Positions 17,200 to 25,430 of a stretch of 64,000 bases of DNA are shown in pieces. The DNA lies in contig NZ_JAAVJH010000013.1 of NCBI RefSeq assembly GCF_012035195.1, positions 29,788-93,787 on the forward strand, read 5' to 3'. The stretch comes from Sphingomonas corticis (GTDB lineage Bacteria; Pseudomonadota; Alphaproteobacteria; Sphingomonadales; Sphingomonadaceae). The translations under genes and the position numbers were made by a program. How positions within the stretch are numbered: the stretch's first letter is position 1; each line of letters starts with the position of its first letter. Under the pieces are notes generated by a model that did not search any database, was not told the DNA's origin, and worked only from the letters and a program-made list of their open reading frames with translations.

Positions 17200-18206
17200 C
17201 GGCTCAACTGCTGCAGGAGGAAACCGCGGATGCGCGCCGCGCTGTCAGGCGTCAGCGGCGCGAGCACGCTGCGCCCCTCGGCGGGGATGTGCGCGGCCGC
17301 CGCCTCGGCGTCGCCGAAGACGTAATGGTCGAACATGGCGCGCCAGTGCGCCTTCTGGTCGTCCGGCAGGTCGCGGATCGCCAGCAGCGCGTGAAGCATC
17401 GCGTCCTGCGGCTGCGCCATCCAGCGCGGCGTGTCTCGCCACCAGTAGTTGACGAGGACGTTGAAGGCGTCGCGCCCCTCCACGTGGTGCCACCACAAGG
17501 CGGGCACGAACACCGCGTCGCCCGCCTCCAGCTCCGCCACCTGCGCGTGCGCCAGCGCCTCGCGGAAGCGCGGATGGGCGGCGAAGTCGGGATCGTGGAA
17601 ATCGACCATGGAGATGGTGCGCCCCGCGGGCGTGTTGTCGACCGGGCCGAGGTAGAGGTTCGCGAACTGGTCGCGCGGGAACAGCGTGAAGCGCCGCCGC
17701 CCCACGGCCACGCACGCCAGGTTGTCCGGCGTGTCGTTGTGCGCGGCGATGCGGCTCTGCGTGCCGATCCAGATGCTGGCCAGCGCGTCGCGCGCGCCGA
17801 GATCGACGTGATTGTCCTCGTGCAGGCGATCGAAGAAGGCGCGGACGTCGACCGAGCCGAGGTAGATCGCGGGGGCGTCCTCCCGCCCCTCGGCGGCGTC
17901 GATCTGCGCGAAGATGTCGGCGAGCTTCGCACGCGCCTCGCGAAAGTTCATCCGCATCGCGCCGTCGTAGAACAGCCGCCCGCCGCTCCCCGGCGCCCCG
18001 ACCGACACCGCGAAGGCGGTGTCCCGCGCGCGCGACAGGAGGTAGGCGCGCGCCTCCCGCGCGGAACGGCGCCCGGCCTGCACCAGCGGCCAGTCGGCGA
18101 CGAGGCCGCGCACGACGAAGGGCGCGTCCGCCGCGGCGAGATGCCGGTCGAGGTCGCCCGGCGCCACCTCGGCGACCGGCGGCAGGGAGGCGAGCGCGTC
18201 AGCCAC
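17196..18206 (-). CDS. FIH-like JmjC/cupin_8 oxygenase-type protein
   Basis: This 336-aa protein has the cupin_8/JmjC layout of factor-inhibiting-HIF and HSPBAP1 (Pass1). The iron ligands are visible as H156-x-D158 in RIAAHNDTPDN and the distal His in VPALWWHHVEG (H240 or H241). FLFP-like and DFHDPDF segments also match FIH. In FIH a lysine in GYKRCILFP binds 2-oxoglutarate; here the matching stretch is GRRRFTLFP, so that lysine is arginine. It starts with GTG at 18206, overlapping the SapC stop by 8 nt, and its stop overlaps the next halogenase by 4 nt. It is probably a cytoplasmic Fe(II)/2-oxoglutarate hydroxylase, possibly acting on a protein or peptide. Activity is inferred. Confidence 0.88.
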   Translation of the reverse strand: MADALASLPPVAEVAPGDLDRHLAAADAPFVVRGLVADWPLVQAGRRSAREARAYLLSRARDTAFAVSVGAPGSGGRLFYDGAMRMNFREARAKLADIFAQIDAAEGREDAPAIYLGSVDVRAFFDRLHEDNHVDLGARDALASIWIGTQSRIAAHNDTPDNLACVAVGRRRFTLFPRDQFANLYLGPVDNTPAGRTISMVDFHDPDFAAHPRFREALAHAQVAELEAGDAVFVPALWWHHVEGRDAFNVLVNYWWRDTPRWMAQPQDAMLHALLAIRDLPDDQKAHWRAMFDHYVFGDAEAAAAHIPAEGRSVLAPLTPDSAARIRGFLLQQLSR

Positions 18207-18909
18207 GCGCCGCCTTCGCGTTCTTGCGCTCCACCAGCCGTCCGATGTTGCCGATCGAGGCGACCGCCATGAACAGCGGCATCAGATGCCCCGCCGCGTG
18301 GAGCTCGCCCAAGGCGCTCGCGTCCAGCGCGCGCAGCCGCTCCTCGTCGACGTGGTGGAAGCCGAGCAGGCGGTTGGTGGCGCCGTCGTCGAGCGTGATC
18401 TCCAGCGTCAGCGGCTCGATCAGCTGGTGCCGCTGGAGCGCGGCAACGAAGCCGGTGGCGGCGTGATAGCCCTCGTCCAGCGCGCCGAGCCTACGCACCT
18501 TCTCCTCGAAGAAGGGCGTCGCGCGGCCGAGTTCGTCGAACATGCGCACGCCCTCTGCACCGCCCGCCGCGCGGGGATGCCCGGGATCGAGATGCACCTG
18601 GCCGCCCCCGGCCCCCCGGCCGATCAGGAACGGCGCGATGTCCATCGCCAGCGGCACGTAGCCCGCGTCCCAGCGGTCGCCGGCGAGGAACAGGTTCTCG
18701 CCGTTCTCGAAGCCGAGCAGCGCGTAGGCGTCCATGCGGTCGCGTGCAGCGTTCCAGCGGAACAGGATGGGATAGTCGCCCTGCGCGCGGCGGAACTCGT
18801 CCGGCGTCAGCAGGCACGCCATCTGCGCATCGCCCCACGCCGCCCCACGCGCGGTGGCGATGCGCAGGTCGCGATGGGTGTCGGCGTTGAGGATCTGGTG
18901 CTCGGTCAT
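18199..18909 (-). CDS. SapC-family protein
   Basis: This 236-aa protein matches the SapC family, named after a Campylobacter S-layer locus and common beside tryptophan-halogenase-like genes in sphingomonads, caulobacters and xanthomonads. Its function is not known. The sequence has no signal peptide or clear membrane segment. Typical family stretches are LTPDEFRRAQGDYPILF near residue 36, LLGFENGENLFL, and a central AMDIAPFLI. The ATG at 18909 overlaps the upstream halogenase stop as ATGA, and its own stop overlaps the cupin start by 8 nt, so it is translated in step with both. I infer a supporting or substrate-carrying role in the module. Confidence 0.88.
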   Translation of the reverse strand: MTEHQILNADTHRDLRIATARGAAWGDAQMACLLTPDEFRRAQGDYPILFRWNAARDRMDAYALLGFENGENLFLAGDRWDAGYVPLAMDIAPFLIGRGAGGGQVHLDPGHPRAAGGAEGVRMFDELGRATPFFEEKVRRLGALDEGYHAATGFVAALQRHQLIEPLTLEITLDDGATNRLLGFHHVDEERLRALDASALGELHAAGHLMPLFMAVASIGNIGRLVERKNAKAARG

Positions 18910-20438
18910 GGGGCGGTCCGGTCCGGCGAGAGGGCGAGCGCGTCGAGATAGGCGCGATGGGTCGGCAGCGCGGCGGCCAGCACGCGCTCGCGCTCCGCCA
19001 CCTGCCCCCGCAGCCGGGCCTCGGCCTGCGGGTCGGTGCGCAGCGCGGCGCCGGGGGGCGGCGGAAAGCCCATGCCGTAGAGGACGTGCTGGTAGCTCGC
19101 CGCCGGGAACACCTCCTCGCGGTCGGCGAAGTCGGCGTCGGACGGCGGCTGGTGCCGCCAGGCGTCGATCAGCTCGGCGAGCCGCGGCGGCACGGTGGCG
19201 GGATTGCGGTGCGCGCGCCAATAAGGCTCCTCGCGCCGGCTGAGGACGTAGTGGAGCTTCAGGAACTCGACGATCCGGTCCCAGCGATAGCGGAACGCGG
19301 CATTGAACCGCGCTGCCGCGGGGGCCAGCGCCGCGCGGGTCGGCGGCAGGTTGGCGACCAGATGGTCCAGCGCCAGCTCGATCGTGACGATCGCCGACGC
19401 CTCCAGCGGTTCGAGGAACCCGGCGGACAGGCCGATCGCGACGACGTTCCCGTCGAAGAAGCGCGCGCGGTGGCCCGAACGGAAGGCGAGCCGGCGGAAC
19501 GGCGGCAGCTCGCGTTCCGGCATCGTCCGGCGCAGATGGTCGGTCAGCAGCGCCGCCGCCGCGTCGTCGTCGATGAAGGCGGAGGCGTAGACGCAGCCGA
19601 CGCCGCGACGCGTCGGCAGGCCGATATCCCATATCCAGCCAGCGCGATGCGCGGTGGCGAGGGTAGTGCTGGCAACTGGCGACGCCGGTTCCACCGGCAC
19701 CTGCACCGCCAGCGCGCGATCGTTGAACAGCACGTCGGAGCGGTCCACGAACGGCACCGCCATCGCTCCGCCGATCAGCAGCGCGGCATGGCCGGTGCAG
19801 TCGAGAAACAGGTCGCCCGCCATCGCCCCGTGCGCGCGGGTGTGCACCGCGGACACCGCCCCGCCCGCGTCGCGCACCACGGTGTCGACATGATCGCACA
19901 CGTGCCGGACGCCCAGCCGGCGCACCGCGTGGTCGCGCAGCAGCACCGCCAGCTTCGCCGCGTCGAGATGATAGGCGTAGTTGAGCGCGCCCGCATATCC
20001 GGGCATCGCGCGCTGCCGCGGGGCCAGCGCGCGCTCGGCGATGCGCGCCTGTACGCCGACCGCGTCGGCGAAGGCGCCGCCCTGCGCCTGCCACGCTGCC
20101 ACCAGGTCGCGCGGGGCACCCTCGGCCGGGGCGGTGAAGGGGTGGTGGTAGCGGTCGTCCGCCGCGCCGGTGACCCACCCGTCGAAGGTCGACCCCTGCT
20201 TGAACGCCGCGTCGCAGGCGAGGAGGAAATCCGCCTCGTCGATCCCGATCGCCGCCAGCGTGCGGCGCATCGTCGGCCACGTGCCCTCGCCCACGCCGAT
20301 GGTCGGCACGTCGGGACTTTCGACCAGCGTGACCGACAGCGTGGTCGCCGCCGCCAGCCGGCACGCCGCCAGCCACCCCGCCGTGCCGCCGCCGACGATC
20401 ACGACCTGTTGAAGGGGCTGGCTTGCGTTGTCCGGCAT
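18906..20438 (-). CDS. Divergent flavin-dependent halogenase-family protein (operon copy A)
   Basis: This protein of about 510 aa has the FAD motif VGGGTAGW and keeps the catalytic lysine (K80 in DAAFKQGSTF) and glutamate (E346 in EPLEAS). It departs from working halogenases at two places. The GWxWxIP signature reads GWIWDIGLP, and the serine after the catalytic glutamate is alanine (A347). It is much less similar to the other two copies than they are to each other. A GTG at 20498 would give 20 more residues, but the ATG at 20438 fits the family N-terminus better; neither has a strong ribosome site. It follows the TonB receptor stop by 67 nt and overlaps SapC by 4 nt. It may be a halogenase with another substrate or a flavin monooxygenase. 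Confidence 0.87.
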   Translation of the reverse strand: MPDNASQPLQQVVIVGGGTAGWLAACRLAAATTLSVTLVESPDVPTIGVGEGTWPTMRRTLAAIGIDEADFLLACDAAFKQGSTFDGWVTGAADDRYHHPFTAPAEGAPRDLVAAWQAQGGAFADAVGVQARIAERALAPRQRAMPGYAGALNYAYHLDAAKLAVLLRDHAVRRLGVRHVCDHVDTVVRDAGGAVSAVHTRAHGAMAGDLFLDCTGHAALLIGGAMAVPFVDRSDVLFNDRALAVQVPVEPASPVASTTLATAHRAGWIWDIGLPTRRGVGCVYASAFIDDDAAAALLTDHLRRTMPERELPPFRRLAFRSGHRARFFDGNVVAIGLSAGFLEPLEASAIVTIELALDHLVANLPPTRAALAPAAARFNAAFRYRWDRIVEFLKLHYVLSRREEPYWRAHRNPATVPPRLAELIDAWRHQPPSDADFADREEVFPAASYQHVLYGMGFPPPPGAALRTDPQAEARLRGQVAERERVLAAALPTHRAYLDALALSPDRTAP

Positions 20439-20505
20439 GATCGGCCCGCTGATTATCGGAAGCGCCGGCCGGGCGGAAGCGTCCGCACCGGCCGGCACGC
20501 CGTCA

Positions 20506-23500
20506 TCAGAAGCTGAACCGCACCCCGGCCGAGTAGCGGGCGAAGCCGGGCTGGGCGAAGGTCGTGAATTCGTCCGACCGCCGATGCCCGCGACGCCCTT
20601 CGCCGGTCAGGTTGATGCCCTCGGCGAACACGGTCAGCCCTTGCCTGAATTCATAGCTGATGCTCGCGTCGAACTGGCCGTAGGCGTCCACGTAGGTGGG
20701 GTTGGGATTGCCGCCGGCATAGAATTCCGCGCGCCAGTTATATGCCGCACGCGCCTGGAAGCCGTATTTGTCGAAGAAGAGAACGGCGTTGGCGCTGTCG
20801 GACAGACCAGCCAGCGCGAACTGGCCGACGTTCGGATCCAGCGCGTTGTTGAAGCGCGCGTCGCCGTTGACGATCGTGTAGTTCAGGATCGTGCCGAAGC
20901 CGGTATCCCAGAAGCTGTGCTGGATCGCGAATTCGAACCCGTCGATCGTCGCGGTCTGATCCGAGTTGAACGGCGTCGACACGCGGAAGTTGACGAAGCC
21001 GTCCTCCGGCAAGCCGAGGATGCGCCCCTGGTAGAGGCCGTTGGCGAGCTGCGGCGTCCCGTCCGGATTGCGCAGCACCTCCACCGAGGCGGGATAGTTG
21101 CGCAGGATATAGTCGCGGATCAGCGCCACGTTGGTGGTGCCACCCAGTGCCGCCTGCGCCGCGCGGAAGCGCGGGCCGTTGGCGGGGTTGCGCAGCTCGA
21201 ACGCGCTCTGCTCGATCTCCTGCGAGTTGATGAAGTTGGACACCTTCTTCCGGAAGTATCCGGCAGAGACGTAGCTGTCGCGGCCGTAATACCATTCCGC
21301 CGACACGTCGATGTTCTTCGACAGGAACGGCTGCAGGTTGGGATTGCCGCGGTTACCGCCGCCGCCCGCGATGCCGAACTGGCGGTTCAGCGTCAGGCCG
21401 CCCTGGAGCGCGTTATAGTCCGCGCGGGTGATCGTGTGGCTGTACGACGCGCGCAGCTTCACGTTCTCCAGCGGCTGGATGTCGACGTCGATCGCCGGCA
21501 GCCAGTTCTCGTAGCTGCCCTTGTTCGTCAGGAACGAGCTCTGGCTGGAATAGATGATGTTGAACTCACCCTCCGCGGCCCAGGCCGTGCCCACCGGCAC
21601 CGGCGTCAGCGACGAGGCGCTGACGGTCGTCTGGTCGTAGCGCACGCCGCCGACGATGTGCGCGTCGCGCCCGAACAGGTCGAACTTGGTGTTCACCTGC
21701 ACGAACGGCGAGATCGTCTTCTCGACCAGGCGCCGGTCGGTGTCGAAGGTGGCGAGACAGTTGCCGTCGCCGCCGCAGATGCCGAAGCGGCTGTCGAGCA
21801 GGTCGACCATGCGCTCGAAATCGAAGCGGTAATAGGCCGGGATGATCCCCGCATTGGCACCCGACACGCCCTTGAACTTGTCGGGCAGCGACACGCGCTC
21901 GAACAGGTCGTCGGGCAGGTCCGCGGGCGTGCCGACGCCGCTCCACGTGTCGTTCTGCACGAAACCGTAGGCGGAGCGCACGCGGTTCTCGATGAACGAG
22001 AAGCCGAAGTCGAGCGAGTCGAGGAAGTTGCCGTCATGCTCGTACCGGCCCTTCAGCTGGACCTGGTTGATCTCGTCGCGGACGTAGGCGTTGCGGAACG
22101 AATTGCCGGTGGCGTTGATGTTCGCCGGGTTGAGCGCGTCGACGCCGGGCCGCATCTGATAGGAGATGACCGGCAGGTCGTTCTCGAAGTTCAGCGTCTG
22201 CTCCTGCACGCCGAACACCGCACTGCCGACCGACGTGCTGGTGCCGAAGCGGTTGCTCGGGCGCGACTCGGCGGTGGAGTGATGCGCGTCGAGCGAGACG
22301 GTGACGTTGCCGGGCGCCTCCCACGTCAGGTTGCCGCCGAACGACTTGTTCTCCGACAGGTTGGCCGTCAGCGAGCCGCTGTACGACAGGTCCTTGGTCG
22401 AATTGGCGCCGAACCGCTCGGTGTAGAAGATCGGGCCGGCGACGGGGCCGTCCGTCCACGCGCTGGACGTGTCGCCGAAGTTGAACCAGACGCCGACGCT
22501 GCTGTCGCGCGCCTCGATCTTGTTGCGCGAATAGGTGAAGTCGAACGTGGCGGTCAGCGCGTCGCTCGGCTTGAACTGCAGCACCGCCTGGCCGTTGATG
22601 CGCTCGCGGTCGATGTTCGTCAGGTTGTACGCGGCACTCTGCGGTACTTCGTAGACGTCGGTCTGGTCAGGCCGGTTGGTGACGTTCTGCGATCCCGGCG
22701 TGCCGTTCTGCGGCAGCGTGCCCCAGTCGTTTTCCGAGCCGAGGAAGGAATTGCCGAAGCCGACCGAGCCGGTGTTCACGCTCGCCTTGCGCCGCTGGTA
22801 GATGCCGCTGACCAGGATGCCGACGCGGTCGTCGGCGAAGGTGGTGGAGAAGATGCCCGACACCTCGGGCGTGATCTCCGTCCCCTCGTTGTAGGATTCG
22901 TCGTAGACGCCCTTCACCGCCAGGCTGCCCCGCATCCCCGGCTTGTCCAGGGGACGCGGCGTGCGGATGTTGATGGCCGAGCCGATGCCGCCCGACGGCA
23001 CCGCGGCGCGGCCGGTCTTGTAGACCTCCACCGCGGAGATGCCCTCGGACGCCAGGTTGGCGAAGTCGAACGAGCGCGACGCGGGCGGGCTGGCGCCGTC
23101 GCCCAGCGTGGCGGTCGGCATCTGGCGGCCGTTCAGCGTGACGAGATTGTATTCCGGGCCGAAGCCGCGGACGGTGACCAGCTGGCCCTCGCCGTTCTGC
23201 CGGTCGATCGACACGCCGGTGATGCGCTGGAGCGACTCGGCGAGGTTGGTGTCGGGAAACTTGCCGATGTCCTCGGCGGAAATCGCGTCGACCACGCCCT
23301 GCGAGTTGCGCTTGATGTCCACCGCCTCGCGCAAGCTGGCGCGGATGCCGGTGACGATCAGGTCCTCGCTCGCGTCCTCGGTGGTGGCGGCGCCGTCCTG
23401 GATCTCCGACGGCCCGGGGTTGCCGACCGTGGCGGCGGCGTCCTGCGCGGCGGCGGGCGCCGCGATGGCGAGCGCGGAAACGCCCAGCACGAGTTGCGAA

Positions 23501-23526
23501 ACCTTGCGAGCGGTGAAGCCACGCAT
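20506..23526 (-). CDS. Large TonB-dependent receptor (Xanthomonas/Caulobacter type)
   Basis: This receptor of about 1006 aa belongs to the large TonB-dependent class typical of Caulobacter, Xanthomonas and Sphingomonas, whose studied members import maltodextrins, sucrose, xylans and chito-oligosaccharides. The signal peptide ends in APAAAQ. DLIVTGIRASL, the plug motif DTNLAESLQRITGVSIDR and VRGFGPEYNLVTLNGRQMP follow, and the protein ends in a C-terminal phenylalanine (SAGVRFSF). The ATG at 23526 lies 6 nt after GGAGGA; the ATG at 23532 abuts it and is less likely. It heads the halogenase-SapC-cupin-halogenase-LacI operon and has two LacI-type operator sites upstream. The class is clear; the ligand, probably a saccharide, is inferred. 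Confidence 0.93.
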   Translation of the reverse strand: MRGFTARKVSQLVLGVSALAIAAPAAAQDAAATVGNPGPSEIQDGAATTEDASEDLIVTGIRASLREAVDIKRNSQGVVDAISAEDIGKFPDTNLAESLQRITGVSIDRQNGEGQLVTVRGFGPEYNLVTLNGRQMPTATLGDGASPPASRSFDFANLASEGISAVEVYKTGRAAVPSGGIGSAINIRTPRPLDKPGMRGSLAVKGVYDESYNEGTEITPEVSGIFSTTFADDRVGILVSGIYQRRKASVNTGSVGFGNSFLGSENDWGTLPQNGTPGSQNVTNRPDQTDVYEVPQSAAYNLTNIDRERINGQAVLQFKPSDALTATFDFTYSRNKIEARDSSVGVWFNFGDTSSAWTDGPVAGPIFYTERFGANSTKDLSYSGSLTANLSENKSFGGNLTWEAPGNVTVSLDAHHSTAESRPSNRFGTSTSVGSAVFGVQEQTLNFENDLPVISYQMRPGVDALNPANINATGNSFRNAYVRDEINQVQLKGRYEHDGNFLDSLDFGFSFIENRVRSAYGFVQNDTWSGVGTPADLPDDLFERVSLPDKFKGVSGANAGIIPAYYRFDFERMVDLLDSRFGICGGDGNCLATFDTDRRLVEKTISPFVQVNTKFDLFGRDAHIVGGVRYDQTTVSASSLTPVPVGTAWAAEGEFNIIYSSQSSFLTNKGSYENWLPAIDVDIQPLENVKLRASYSHTITRADYNALQGGLTLNRQFGIAGGGGNRGNPNLQPFLSKNIDVSAEWYYGRDSYVSAGYFRKKVSNFINSQEIEQSAFELRNPANGPRFRAAQAALGGTTNVALIRDYILRNYPASVEVLRNPDGTPQLANGLYQGRILGLPEDGFVNFRVSTPFNSDQTATIDGFEFAIQHSFWDTGFGTILNYTIVNGDARFNNALDPNVGQFALAGLSDSANAVLFFDKYGFQARAAYNWRAEFYAGGNPNPTYVDAYGQFDASISYEFRQGLTVFAEGINLTGEGRRGHRRSDEFTTFAQPGFARYSAGVRFSF

Positions 23527-23576
23527 CCCCATTCCTCCCCTGTCCGGCGCCGTCCCTGTCGCGCCTTCATCGTCGT

Positions 23577-23590
23577 TGAGAACGTTCACC
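23577..23590. promoter_or_regulatory. LacI-type operator, promoter-proximal site
   Basis: TGAGAACGTTCACC shares its first 11 bases with the perfect palindrome 89 bp further upstream and has the same GAACGTTC core. It lies about 20 nt downstream of a TTGACT box, where a bound repressor would cover the -10/start region of the receptor promoter. Confidence 0.55.
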
Positions 23591-23609
23591 TGTTTGGTTT
23601 GTGTTTTGG

Positions 23610-23615
23610 AGTCAA
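23610..23615 (-). promoter_or_regulatory. Possible -35 box of the TonB receptor operon
   Basis: On the minus strand TTGACT stands in an A/C-rich stretch that is clearly less GC-rich than its surroundings. No convincing -10 box follows at 16-18 nt, so this is a weak call supported mainly by the flanking operator-like sites. Confidence 0.3.
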
Positions 23616-23665
23616 GCTTCTTCCCCTGACGAATCCGGGTGCAATCGATGGAAACCCCGAACCTA

Positions 23666-23679
23666 TGAGAACGTTCTCA
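23666..23679. promoter_or_regulatory. LacI-type operator, perfect 14-bp palindrome
   Basis: TGAGAACGTTCTCA reads the same on both strands. It is upstream of the receptor and matches the partial site at 23577-23590. LacI regulators bind such even palindromes with a central CG, and the operon carries its own LacI gene at the far end. Confidence 0.65.
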
Positions 23680-23688
23680 CAGAAAGTT

Positions 23689-23707
23689 CACGGCTGTTGC
23701 AGCCGTG
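23689..23707 (-). terminator. Hairpin after the amidohydrolase gene
   Basis: CACGGCTG and CAGCCGTG form a perfect 8-bp stem around a 3-nt loop, 35 nt past the amidohydrolase stop. On the minus strand it is followed by AACTTTCT, a weak T-tract, so termination efficiency is uncertain. Confidence 0.45.
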
Positions 23708-23741
23708 CAACATGCTCGCACTCAGCTTTCGGGGCTGTCCG

Positions 23742-25430
23742 CTAGCGGCGCTGCCACACCCGTTGCGCGCCGACCCAGGTCTCCTGCACCGCCACGCCGC
23801 GCAGGGCGGCGGGCTCGATCGTCGTCGGATCGCGATCGACGACGATGAAGTCCGCCTTCTGTCCGGGCTGGAGGCTGCCGAACTTCTTCTCGGCGAATCC
23901 GGCATAGGCCGCGCCGCCCGTCATCGCCCACCACGCCTGCTCGCGCGTCACCGCCTCCGCGGGGTGCCAGCCACCCGGCGGCTGCCCCTGGGCATCCTGC
24001 CGCGTGACCGCAGCGGCCCAGGTCGCCCAGGGGTCGGGCGGCTCCACGGGGAAGTCCGTGCCGAAGGCGAGCGGGGCGCCGGCCTGCATCAGCGATTTCC
24101 ACGCATAGGCGCCGGCCAGCCGTGCCGGCCCCAGCCGCGCCTCCGCCATCGTGCGGTCGCTGGTCTCGTGCACCGGCTGGACCGAGGCGATCGTGCCGAA
24201 CCGGCCGAAGCGCGGCAGGTCGGCGGGATCGACGATCTGCGCGTGCTCGACTCGCCAGCGGCGATCGCCCTTGTACGTCTCGCTCAGCACCTGGATCGCG
24301 TCGAGCAGCGTGCGGTTGGCGCGGTCGCCGATCGCGTGGACGGCCAGCTGGAAGTCGTCCATCGCCGCGCGGCTCATCTGGTTCTGCAACTGCGTGTCGG
24401 ACAGCAGCGTCAGCCCGCGCTGCCCGGGCGCGTCCGCGTAAGGAGCCTCCAGCGCCGCCCCGCGCGAGCCGAGCGCGCCGTCCGCCACCAGCTTCACCCC
24501 GCCCATGCGCAGCCGGTCGTCGTACAGCCACGGCGTCGGCCCCTTGCCGGCAACCATGCTGGCGGTGTCGACCCCCGCGGCGTAGCTCATGATGCGGACG
24601 CGCAGCGCGCCGATGTCGCCCATGCGGCGATAGCTGAGCCAGTCGTCGAGGCTCGTCCCCATGTCCGCCACCGCGGTGATGCCATCGGCGAGCAGCAGCG
24701 ATTGCGCGGACAGGAAGGCGGCGTCGCGCTCCTTCGCCAGCGGTCTGGGCACCGCGCGCTCCACCAGCGCCATGGCATTGTCGACGAAGACGCCCGCGGG
24801 GGCGCCGCCCGCCGCCTTCTCGATCCGCCCGCCCGCGGGCGCGGGGGTGGCGGCCGTGACGCCCGCCGCGGCGATCGCGGCGCTGCTGGCCCAGCCCGCG
24901 TGCCCGTCCGCGCGCGCCAGCCACACCGGGTGGCCGCCGGCCACCGCGTCGAGATCGGCGGCGGTGGGGAAGCGGCCGAGGCCCCAGCGCTCCTGGTTCC
25001 AGCCGCGGCCGAGCACCCATTTGCGCTCGGGATTGCGCTTCACGAAGTCGGCCACCTTGGCCTTGGCCTCTTCCAGCGAGCGGGTATCGCCGAGGTCGAG
25101 CGAGAGCGAGGCGAAGCCCAGCCCCATGACGTGGCCGTGCCCGTCGATGAAGCCGGGCAGGACGGTGCGCCCGCCCATGTCGTAGCGGTAGTCCCAGATC
25201 GGCTTGTTGCCGCGCTTCTTCAGTTCCTTTTTCGTGAAGAGCTGCGGCTTCTCGCCCACCGGCACCAGCCGGACGACGCGGCCCTGCGCGTCGACGACGA
25301 TCCCCTGGAAGCGCGTGACCGTGCCGTCCGCGGCGACGGTGAGGCCGCGCAGATTGTCGATCAGCCCGTCGGCGTGCGCCGGGGCGGCGAGCGCGATCGC
25401 CACGCCGGCGGCGAGAACGCGGCCGATCAC
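23742..25430 (-). CDS. Exported amidohydrolase family 3 protein (YtcJ-like)
   Basis: This 562-aa metal-dependent hydrolase belongs to the amidohydrolase-3 group of N-substituted formamide deformylase/YtcJ-like enzymes. After a signal peptide (MIGRVLAAGVAIALAAPAHA), the metal site is seen as GFIDGHGHV. Later stretches are AVHAIGDRANR, RVEHAQIV and FGTDFPVEPPDP, which supply further His and Asp ligands. GKKADFIVVDRDP-like wording near the end (PGQKADFIVVDRDP) is the usual C-terminal beta-sandwich. Translation starts with GTG at 25430, overlapping the upstream dehydrogenase stop by 4 nt, so both are co-translated. It should act in the periplasm on an amide or cyclic imide. The substrate cannot be told. 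Confidence 0.87.
   Translation of the reverse strand: MIGRVLAAGVAIALAAPAHADGLIDNLRGLTVAADGTVTRFQGIVVDAQGRVVRLVPVGEKPQLFTKKELKKRGNKPIWDYRYDMGGRTVLPGFIDGHGHVMGLGFASLSLDLGDTRSLEEAKAKVADFVKRNPERKWVLGRGWNQERWGLGRFPTAADLDAVAGGHPVWLARADGHAGWASSAAIAAAGVTAATPAPAGGRIEKAAGGAPAGVFVDNAMALVERAVPRPLAKERDAAFLSAQSLLLADGITAVADMGTSLDDWLSYRRMGDIGALRVRIMSYAAGVDTASMVAGKGPTPWLYDDRLRMGGVKLVADGALGSRGAALEAPYADAPGQRGLTLLSDTQLQNQMSRAAMDDFQLAVHAIGDRANRTLLDAIQVLSETYKGDRRWRVEHAQIVDPADLPRFGRFGTIASVQPVHETSDRTMAEARLGPARLAGAYAWKSLMQAGAPLAFGTDFPVEPPDPWATWAAAVTRQDAQGQPPGGWHPAEAVTREQAWWAMTGGAAYAGFAEKKFGSLQPGQKADFIVVDRDPTTIEPAALRGVAVQETWVGAQRVWQRR

Noticed and set aside
8218..20438. Natural-product gene cluster around the halogenases
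   Set aside because: No NRPS, PKS, terpene, RiPP or tailoring genes are found. The neighbours are TonB receptors, glycosidases, SapC and a LacI regulator.
20428..23745. Very long plus-strand open frame (over 1100 codons) opposite the large TonB receptor
   Set aside because: It is rich in Arg, Ala and Val-Asp-Val repeats and has no domain. It is the antisense shadow of a certain receptor gene in GC-rich DNA.
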